This document shows positions 8,002 to 12,938 of a stretch of DNA of 12,938 nt, piece by piece. A model generated the notes under the pieces. The model saw only the letters and a program-made list of their open reading frames with translations. It was not told the DNA's origin and did no database searches. The position numbers and the translations under genes were made by a program. The stretch is from NCBI GenBank assembly GCA_029856295.1, contig JAHQWS010000326.1:1-12938 (forward strand). The letters are read 5' to 3'. The stretch is from Promethearchaeia archaeon (GTDB taxonomy: Archaea > Asgardarchaeota > Lokiarchaeia > Sigyniarchaeales > SOKP01). How positions within the stretch are numbered: the stretch's first letter is position 1; each line of letters begins with the position of its first letter.

Positions 8002-8055
8002 TGCAAATAAAACTAGTATTCTGCCTTTTCCACCAAGAATTTCAATCCACCATTT
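8002..8055 (-). other. probable missed N-terminal coding segment of the DUF58 gene
   Basis: Reading upstream of the GTG in the DUF58 frame gives 18 protein-like codons (KWWIEILGGKGRILVLFAV, including the GTG) before a TAA at 8056-8058. None is ATG, GTG or TTG. An ATG lies at 8051-8053 but one base out of frame (ATG G TGG ATT GAA). Removing one base would give MWIEILGGKGRILVLF, which looks like a normal DUF58 start. Either the sequence has a one-base error or mutation, or a non-standard start such as the ATT codon is used. Confidence 0.5.
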
Positions 8056-8123
8056 TTAAATTATTTTGAATATGCTTCGCAATTTATTTACTTTAATAGG
8101 TACCCAAATAAAAAAGGGATTTT

Positions 8124-9101
8124 TTATATCGGAACCGGTATTTCTTCGATTATATTTTTAATAACTGCTTTCACATCTAAACCTTCAAGCTCAGCTTCGG
8201 GTTTTAATAGAATTCTGTGATTTAGAGCAGCAATTGTCAATGCTCTCACATCATCTGGTGTAACATATTTCCGACCTAAAATCGCAGCTCGTGCTTTAGA
8301 AGTTTTCATTAATACTAAACTTGCTCGTGGACTGCAACCTAAAGCAACTTGAGGGTGACTTCTTGTCTTGATAACAATATCTCTTATATATTTTAGGATC
8401 CTTTCATCGATGTATACAGAATTGATTAAGTTTTGGGCAGCAAGAATTTCATCACCAGTGGTTACATGATCTACGGTTGGAGATTCTCCACCTAACTGTC
8501 GTCTTAAGATTTCTACTTCTTCCTCCCGTTCCGGATAATCAAGCCATAATTTAAATAGAAATCGATCAACTTGAGCTTCAGGTAAAGGATATGTACCCTC
8601 CATTTCCACTGGATTCTCAGTCGCAATCACTATAAAAGGTTTCTCTAAAGGTAAGGTTTCTCCTTCAATTGTTACCTGTCTTTCGGCCATTGCTTCGAGT
8701 AATGCGGCTTGGGTTTTTGGGGCACTCCTATTAATTTCATCAGCTAAAACAACATTCGCGAACACAGGTCCTGTTTGTAAAACAAATGTACCCTCTTCCT
8801 GTGAGAAGATTTTTGTTCCAGTTATATCAGAAGGGAGTAAATCTGGAGTAAATTGAATTCTTTTAAAACTAATTCCCAGGGTATTTGCAAAAATCTTTGC
8901 CATAACAGTTTTACCGAGTCCTGGAACACCCTCCAAAAGGACATGTCCATTTACAAGTAAAGCAATAAATAATTGTTGTAGAATTTCTCCATTACCCACA
9001 ATGACCCTAGATACTTCTGATAGGACATCTTGTGCGATTTCTCTTATTGGGGTTACATCTAATTCCTGGTTTTTATATTGAGCTTTTTCTGGGGCTTCCA
9101 T
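8124..9101 (-). CDS. MoxR-family AAA+ ATPase
   Basis: At 325 residues this is a typical-length MoxR protein. Walker A is GVPGLGKT (58-65), Walker B VVLADEIN (117-124), sensor 1 IATENP (159-164), then EAQVDRF (175-181) with the usual arginine, and sensor 2 CSPRA (256-260). The MoxR-specific stretch DLLPSDITG (87-95) is present. MoxR ATPases act as chaperones that remodel or insert metal into partner proteins, usually together with vWA/DUF58 proteins encoded next door, as here. The ATG at 9101 is supported by family length. The gene is separated from the DUF4350 gene by 43 bp and from the DUF58 gene by 68 to 122 bp, depending on that start. The substrate is unknown; the membrane and surface proteins of the same operon are the best candidates. 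Confidence 0.95.
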   Translation of the reverse strand: MEAPEKAQYKNQELDVTPIREIAQDVLSEVSRVIVGNGEILQQLFIALLVNGHVLLEGVPGLGKTVMAKIFANTLGISFKRIQFTPDLLPSDITGTKIFSQEEGTFVLQTGPVFANVVLADEINRSAPKTQAALLEAMAERQVTIEGETLPLEKPFIVIATENPVEMEGTYPLPEAQVDRFLFKLWLDYPEREEEVEILRRQLGGESPTVDHVTTGDEILAAQNLINSVYIDERILKYIRDIVIKTRSHPQVALGCSPRASLVLMKTSKARAAILGRKYVTPDDVRALTIAALNHRILLKPEAELEGLDVKAVIKNIIEEIPVPI

Positions 9102-9144
9102 AATTTTATCACTCTTTTTTTATACTATTTTTTTTTGTAACTAG

Positions 9145-10881
9145 TTAAATGTTTTGAACAATCCATTCCATTTCAAAAAATAATTCTTCAAAACTTTTTT
9201 CATCTTTTACTTTTTTTCCTCCTTTTATTGCTAAAATAGTATCCATAAAGCGTGTTATCCTTCTCATTTTATGTCTAGGTATCCCTGGTTCTTTATCTTT
9301 GACCATACTTAAAACATTTTTAGTTGTTATTTGATTACCCTCAAGTTGTGTATTTAATTTTCGTTCTAACCTTCTATATAGCAAGGTTAACGCTTTATCA
9401 TATTTACTTTTATCCCTATACCATTCAATTTTCTGAGCAAAAAAGGATGATGTTCTAAATCTTGCTAATTCTTCTTTTTTTTCTTCTTCTGCTGCTTTCT
9501 TTTTCTCCTCTTTTTCATCTTTTTTAGGTAAATATCTTCTTAAGGTGTACACTGCTAAAAGAGGATATATCCAAGCAGTAAGAGGATTTGTGGAAATTTG
9601 GACGATATATTGAATAATAAACCCAAATATGCCAGCAGATGATATATCTCTTGACCTTTCTGGTCGTATGTGAGCCTCATCAAATACAATCATCCAATCA
9701 TCTTCTCCACGAGTTAGCCATTTAATTATATTTATGGCAAATTGTTGGTTATCATAGCCATCTTCATTAAGTAATTCATTATTAAATAAACTCGCATCAG
9801 CAGATACGCATATTCGGGCATCTCCTGTATCTTTTGCCATGAAGGGAGCTTGTGGATAGCCCCCAAGAGGGACTTTAGTTAATTCTTCAGGAAAATCCTC
9901 ACCAATTGTATCAGCTATAAATTCTATATCAATATTGTCATCATCGTAATCATACATCTGGTCATCATTCATATCAACAAAACTATATATGCTAGAATAT
10001 CCTATAACATCCCATCCTGAAAATTCGATGAATGGACCTCCTACTGCGGCAGAACTCTGTGATAGAATTACTTTACCTATTCCCTTACTTATTGGATGGT
10101 CTGTAAAAGTTTTTATTACAGGGAAATCTGGACTCGTATCATAAGATTCATTATCGCGTAATACTCCATCGGGAAAAATTGTTATAGGAACTGCGTCTTG
10201 TACATCAGCATTAATCATATTTGCCAGAAATATTTCATATAATAAATTACTCGTAGAACCATAATCATGACATATTAAGATAGAGTTTCCATCTTCAAAA
10301 AATTCCATAAAATATGGTATTTCGTTAAATGGATTATAAAATTGATTAGTACCTAATAAAATTAAACAAATTTTTTGATCCAATCGCTTTGTTGCACTTA
10401 AGCTCGATTGAATATTATAACAATCATATCCCTCATCTTCTAATATTTTCTTTAGATCAGAAGAACCTTGCCAGTCTTCATTATAAACTGAAAAATTTTG
10501 GTCATTTTTACCTTGATCTATAATTGGCGCTAATAATGGAACAAAAGAAAAGACAAATATTAATATAAATAATGCTTGTTTATATATTGAACCGGCTTTT
10601 ATTTTTTTTCTGGATTTAACTTCACGTGCTTTTTGCATTCTTGTATTTCTTATAAAAATAATCAAACTTAAACCTGTAAATCCCGCTCCGAGAAAGCATA
10701 ATAGAGGTAAGTAATTCATAAAAGTTCTTAACTCTCCGGGACGTGATTGGTTATAGGAGCTAATAAAAAATGAAATTACAATTCCAAAAATAATTAAGTA
10801 TATTGTAAAGAACCCTAAAATTATACCTTTCGAAACATTAACACTTCTTTCGGAAGATTTTCCGCCTTTTACTTTTACCAT
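9145..10881 (-). CDS. DUF4350 membrane protein with cytoplasmic helical C-terminus
   Basis: This 578-residue protein has predicted membrane helices near 19-42, 55-77, 101-121 and 432-449. A basic loop (RNTRMQKAREVKSRKK, 78-93) between helices two and three should face the cytoplasm. That puts residues 122-430 outside and the C-terminus inside. The outer part is a DUF4350-type, amidotransferase-like alpha/beta domain (WQGSSDLKKILEDEGYD near 137-153, LILLGTNQFYNPFNE, SILICHDYG, then IVFDEAH at 398-404). It carries an Asp-rich loop (303-315) resembling calcium-binding loops. After the last helix comes a Lys/Glu-rich coiled coil (453-475). A final helical domain (490-578) resembles the DUF4129-like domains of the two upstream genes. 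DUF4350 proteins accompany MoxR/DUF58 cassettes in many prokaryotes; their biochemical function is not known. The start follows the previous gene's stop by 34 bp and lacks a Shine-Dalgarno site. Confidence 0.82.
   Translation of the reverse strand: MVKVKGGKSSERSVNVSKGIILGFFTIYLIIFGIVISFFISSYNQSRPGELRTFMNYLPLLCFLGAGFTGLSLIIFIRNTRMQKAREVKSRKKIKAGSIYKQALFILIFVFSFVPLLAPIIDQGKNDQNFSVYNEDWQGSSDLKKILEDEGYDCYNIQSSLSATKRLDQKICLILLGTNQFYNPFNEIPYFMEFFEDGNSILICHDYGSTSNLLYEIFLANMINADVQDAVPITIFPDGVLRDNESYDTSPDFPVIKTFTDHPISKGIGKVILSQSSAAVGGPFIEFSGWDVIGYSSIYSFVDMNDDQMYDYDDDNIDIEFIADTIGEDFPEELTKVPLGGYPQAPFMAKDTGDARICVSADASLFNNELLNEDGYDNQQFAINIIKWLTRGEDDWMIVFDEAHIRPERSRDISSAGIFGFIIQYIVQISTNPLTAWIYPLLAVYTLRRYLPKKDEKEEKKKAAEEEKKEELARFRTSSFFAQKIEWYRDKSKYDKALTLLYRRLERKLNTQLEGNQITTKNVLSMVKDKEPGIPRHKMRRITRFMDTILAIKGGKKVKDEKSFEELFFEMEWIVQNI
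9937..9975 (-). other. Asp-rich, calcium-loop-like segment in DUF4350 protein
   Basis: Residues 303-315 read DMNDDQMYDYDDD, eight of thirteen being Asp or Asn. The spacing recalls EF-hand, dockerin or thrombospondin type 3 calcium loops. The segment falls in the part predicted to be outside the cell, where calcium is available. Metal binding itself is inferred from composition only. Confidence 0.4.
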
Positions 10882-10915
10882 TTTAGTTTAGTTGTTGTTT
10901 TTTTAAAAGATTTTA

Positions 10916-11302
10916 CTACAAACTGTAAGAAAAGGATTTATTAGTTATTTCTTTATATAACGTTGAAAACAATTCTATCGTATATTCAAATTCCTTAGGA
11001 GTTGGTTCGAGCCCTCCATATATGATGTCTTCAATCTTTTTAATGAAGGGATAAACAGACTCTGGTTTTTGTCCTAATTGATTTACACAGGTTATTGCAT
11101 ATTCTCGAATGGTTTGATATGGTAATCTAGGTTTTTTATGCTTTATATTTACTACATCATTATACATGAGATAAATATAAGCTATAGCTTCTTTTGGTCT
11201 GCCAGTATCTATTAAAATTTTCACGTTTTTGAATCTTTTCTTAACATTAAACTCTGGTTCTTGACCTTTTTTTTTCTTTTTTTTTCCTGTTATATTTACC
11301 AT
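10916..11302 (-). CDS. small soluble DUF4129-like protein
   Basis: This 128-residue protein has no signal peptide or membrane helix. After a poly-Lys N-terminus it is a single helical domain (about 21-124) with RPKEAIAYIY, PYQTIREYAI, VYPFIKKIEDIIYG and EFEYTIELFSTLY segments. These fit the DUF4129 pattern found at the C-terminus of TgpA-like proteins. It aligns along its whole length with the C-terminal domain of the surface protein encoded just upstream (TGRPKEA against TGRLEEA, TIREYAI against TIRDFAI, YPFIKKIEDIIY against YPFIQNVEKIIY), so the two are paralogues from a duplication. The start has an AGGT site about 7 bases upstream. It probably acts in the cytoplasm with MoxR/DUF58; the exact role is unknown. 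Confidence 0.8.
   Translation of the reverse strand: MVNITGKKKKKKGQEPEFNVKKRFKNVKILIDTGRPKEAIAYIYLMYNDVVNIKHKKPRLPYQTIREYAITCVNQLGQKPESVYPFIKKIEDIIYGGLEPTPKEFEYTIELFSTLYKEITNKSFSYSL
11267..11285 (-). repeat. A9-G-A9 tract encoding poly-lysine
   Basis: On the coding (minus) strand two runs of nine A separated by one G encode lysines 7-12 of the small DUF4129-like protein. Such runs are prone to polymerase slippage and to sequencing error. The reading frame is intact as given. Confidence 0.7.
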
Positions 11303-11309
11303 TTTACTT

Positions 11310-11313
11310 ACCT
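11310..11313 (-). promoter_or_regulatory. possible Shine-Dalgarno site
   Basis: AGGT on the minus strand lies about 7 bases upstream of the ATG at 11302 and supports that start for the small DUF4129-like gene. It is short, so the match could be chance. Confidence 0.3.
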
Positions 11314-11344
11314 ATTGCTTTATTACTTTTAAACAATTTAATAA

Positions 11345-11355
11345 TTTTTTATATG
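11345..11355 (-). promoter_or_regulatory. possible archaeal TATA box
   Basis: The minus strand reads CATATAAAAAA, centred about 48 bases upstream of the ATG at 11302. With the usual archaeal spacing of roughly 25-30 bases this would give a start of transcription near 11323 and a leader of about 20 bases. It lies in the 127-bp gap between the surface-protein gene and the small gene, the largest clean gap in the operon. The gap is extremely A/T-rich, so chance matches are easy. Confidence 0.25.
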
Positions 11356-11429
11356 TTTATAATTTTTTGTACTTCTTTTACTTTTAATGCTTTATTTTTT
11401 ATTTTTGATATTTTAATAAAAATCTTTAT

Positions 11430-12557
11430 TTAAAAATTTAAAATAAAGTTGTAACCAGTCAAGTCAAAATATATTGGTGAGAAAAGGGCCACAGCGGTAT
11501 AGAAATCATTCTCCTCTATTATAAAAGGCCTGTCGTAGATAATTTTTTCAACATTTTGTATGAAAGGATAAATGTTATTTGGTTTAAGATTTAATTCTCT
11601 CACAGATATAATGGCGAAATCTCTTATAGTTTCTGTAGGTTTCTTAATTCTGCCATATTTAGCATTTATAAGTTCTAAATATATTGATTGAAATAAATAA
11701 GACAGTGCTTCTTCTAACCTTCCCGTTTCCTTAAGTATTTTGAGATTTCTAATTCTACCCTCAAGTGGTAGTTTTACCAGCATTGATACTTCTTTTTGTT
11801 TCTTTAAGAAGAAATATGCATATATAGCAAATGCGACAACGCCACCTATAACAATCGGTATTAACACTAAGAAAAAATTAAAGAATGGTGGATCTTTTGG
11901 CTCATCTTTTCCGCTTGGCGAGGATGTTTCAGAGGGAATTGCTGCTGTTATACTAATAGTGTGTGAGGTGTTTGAAAAGATATTTACTCCTACTCCTAAG
12001 TTATGTACTACAACAACTTCAATGATTTTACTTCCTGTCCCTCCGGGATCCTGATATGTAAATTGAAAGGTACCATTAGTATCAGTGGTTACTGATCCAG
12101 CTAGTAGACCATTATAAAAAAGATCCACATCTCTATTATTAATTTTGATATTGGTGTTATTTCGTGCTAATACTTGACCTCTGATTGTTATATATGCTCC
12201 TTCTGAAGCACTAAAGACAGTATTCCAAATACAGGTAATATTTCTAAAGAGATTTATGGATAGTATTGATTGAGTATTATTAATATTATAATAAGGAGGA
12301 TTACCTAAATAGCTTAAATTTAGAAGTAATGAACTTGAATAATTATCATTTGGAACTGGAAGTACGCCGGATAAGGAACCATCATTATCAGTATTAAAAT
12401 CAGGATTATTACTAATAAAAATTAGTGATTTGTTATACCATGAACTACTTATTTGTTGATTAGGTATTCCTGTACCGTTATCAAATCTATGTGTCCCATG
12501 AATAAGATTATAATTCTCTACAGGTATCGTTGGACTTAATGATAGCGTTTGTATAAA
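11430..12557 (-). CDS. surface protein, C-terminal part: Ig-like repeats, membrane helix, DUF4129-like domain (broken 5' frame)
   Basis: This frame is open from 12557 to the stop at 11430. It contains no ATG, GTG or TTG until the GTG at 12128, which lies in the middle of a beta domain and is not a credible start. Order of parts: an Ig-like domain (about 12500-12240, with TDNDGSLSG and PVPNDNYSSSLLLNLSYLG), a second (about 12215-11940, ITIRGQVLARNNTNIKI, then VTTDTNGTFQFTY), a Pro/Ser-rich linker, one membrane helix (about 11882-11805, FFNFFLVLIPIVIGG), then a cytoplasmic DUF4129-like domain (about 11765-11445). Nine N-glycosylation sequons lie outside the membrane. It continues the upstream fragment that reaches the window's right edge, in another frame, so both are probably one gene with a one-base frame change. 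Similar architectures in archaea can carry a transglutaminase domain further upstream, but none is visible here. Confidence 0.75.
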   Translation of the reverse strand, partial: FIQTLSLSPTIPVENYNLIHGTHRFDNGTGIPNQQISSSWYNKSLIFISNNPDFNTDNDGSLSGVLPVPNDNYSSSLLLNLSYLGNPPYYNINNTQSILSINLFRNITCIWNTVFSASEGAYITIRGQVLARNNTNIKINNRDVDLFYNGLLAGSVTTDTNGTFQFTYQDPGGTGSKIIEVVVVHNLGVGVNIFSNTSHTISITAAIPSETSSPSGKDEPKDPPFFNFFLVLIPIVIGGVVAFAIYAYFFLKKQKEVSMLVKLPLEGRIRNLKILKETGRLEEALSYLFQSIYLELINAKYGRIKKPTETIRDFAIISVRELNLKPNNIYPFIQNVEKIIYDRPFIIEENDFYTAVALFSPIYFDLTGYNFILNF

Positions 12558-12938
12558 TTATAAAAAAATTCATTTGCATAACCGTTTCAGTTGGATCTAA
12601 AATATTTACTTTAATTTCATGACTAGAATAAATGTTTAAAGTGAGAGGAATCGTAAAATTTATTTTAAATTCCCCTGTGGAATTAGATGTGGCTTTATAA
12701 CTACTATTTAAAATCCCATTTATTTCTATAGCCACCTCCCGTCCCGATATTCCTGTCCCTGCTCCATCAAACAATTCCCCCATTATGGGAATAGTTTCAT
12801 TATGATAATGTTGAGTTTTATTAATTTCTGTGTTTGTTAAATTTATAAAGCCTAAAAATGATGATAATTGAGGAGTTTTGTCAAGTTTCGCATTTAAATT
12901 ATCTTTATGAGATTTTTTATTATCATTTTCATTATAAT
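12508..12938 (-). CDS. surface protein, upstream part: Ig-like domain; 5' end outside window
   Basis: The frame is open from the right edge of the window to a stop at 12508-12510. The residues are Asn/Thr/Ser-rich and include an Ig-like domain (about 12800-12570) with ELFDGAGTGISGREVAIEI and SNSTGEFKINFTIP. This is the same pattern as the repeats downstream (strand, NG turn, TDxNGxF-like turn). Six sequons support an extracellular location. An ATG at 12783 lies inside the domain and is not the real start. The last 15 or so residues before the stop (after NFFII) look unlike the rest and have probably been read in the wrong frame. The protein should continue into the Ig-like, membrane and DUF4129-like part encoded by the other frame. 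Confidence 0.65.
   Translation of the reverse strand, partial: YNENDNKKSHKDNLNAKLDKTPQLSSFLGFINLTNTEINKTQHYHNETIPIMGELFDGAGTGISGREVAIEINGILNSSYKATSNSTGEFKINFTIPLTLNIYSSHEIKVNILDPTETVMQMNFFIIYTNAIIKSNDTCREL
12511..12557 (-). other. frameshift position splitting the surface protein gene
   Basis: The upstream frame stops at 12508-12510 and the downstream frame has a TAA at 12558-12560, so the frame change must lie between them. The change equals one extra base (or two missing). Protein sense switches best near 12548-12557, between FFII in the upstream frame and QTLSLSPTIPVENYN in the downstream one. The T7 run just 5' of this point cannot be the cause, since shortening it by one base would run straight into the TAA. 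Whether this is an assembly error, a real mutation or programmed +1 frameshifting cannot be decided here. Confidence 0.65.

Noticed and set aside
9117..9124. TATAAAAA on the minus strand as a promoter for the MoxR gene
   Set aside because: It is centred only about 20 bases before the ATG, too close for normal archaeal spacing unless the real start codon is further inside; A/T-rich chance match is likely.
10998..11016. GGTTCGAGCCC, which looks like a tRNA T-loop
   Set aside because: The flanking bases do not form the T-stem and no acceptor, D or anticodon arm can be drawn around it. It sits inside the small DUF4129-like coding sequence, where it encodes part of GGLEPTP.
11652..11741. TPR-like helix pair (ETGRLEEALSYL) as a TPR repeat protein
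   Set aside because: The pattern occurs once only and is followed by the DUF4129-type TIRDFA/YPFI segments, not by further TPR units.
11740..12054. Plus-strand open frame of 104 codons opposite the surface protein
   Set aside because: It is a shadow of the membrane helix and Ig-like region on the other strand, with no domain of its own.
12562..12568. Seven-base homopolymer as the cause of the surface-protein frameshift
   Set aside because: Changing its length by one or two bases into the downstream frame meets the TAA at 12558-12560, so the frame change must lie 3' of it.
12508..12783. Independent 91-residue protein starting at the ATG at 12783
   Set aside because: The frame is open far upstream to the window edge and the ATG falls inside an Ig-like domain.

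Overview
The window looks like a piece of an AT-rich archaeal chromosome, probably from an Asgard (Lokiarchaeia-like) or similar uncultured lineage. The lineage is inferred, not proven. Supporting points are the archaeal-type lipoate assembly genes (two biotin-synthase-like radical SAM proteins around a lipoate-protein ligase), coenzyme F420 genes, strong A/T bias with Lys/Ile/Asn-rich proteins, few clear Shine-Dalgarno sites, and a sequon-rich surface protein. I see no rRNA, tRNA, CRISPR array, transposase or integrase.

Layout. From base 1 to 5220, six tightly packed plus-strand genes form one apparent operon. They are the C-terminal part of a LipS-type radical SAM protein, a lipoate/octanoate-protein ligase, a second LipS-type radical SAM protein overlapping it by 8 bp, a PaaI-like hotdog thioesterase, an F420-0:glutamate ligase fused to an FMN nitroreductase domain (FbiB architecture), and CofD. 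The first three should attach an acyl chain to carrier proteins and insert sulfur to make lipoate in place. The last two act late in F420 synthesis. The fused nitroreductase suggests that dehydro-F420-0 is an intermediate, as in mycobacteria.

From 12938 down to 5248 all genes lie on the minus strand and converge on the F420 genes with 27 bp between the two ends. In transcription order they are a large surface protein (Ig-like repeats, one membrane helix, cytoplasmic DUF4129-like domain; 5' end outside the window and reading frame broken near 12550), a small soluble paralogue of that DUF4129-like domain, a DUF4350 membrane protein, a MoxR AAA+ ATPase, a DUF58 protein, and a seven-helix membrane protein of no family I recognise. 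This is an archaeal version of the MoxR/DUF58/DUF4350/DUF4129 cassette. Predicted topologies place the Ig-like and DUF4350 domains outside the cell, and the DUF4129-like, MoxR and probably vWA domains inside.

Two reading-frame anomalies deserve attention. A one-base frame change splits the surface protein, leaving 12129-12507 looking like an intergenic gap although it is coding. The DUF58 gene also has a coding-like N-terminal extension whose only ATG is one base out of frame. No gene-free stretch exceeds about 130 bp once these are taken into account.
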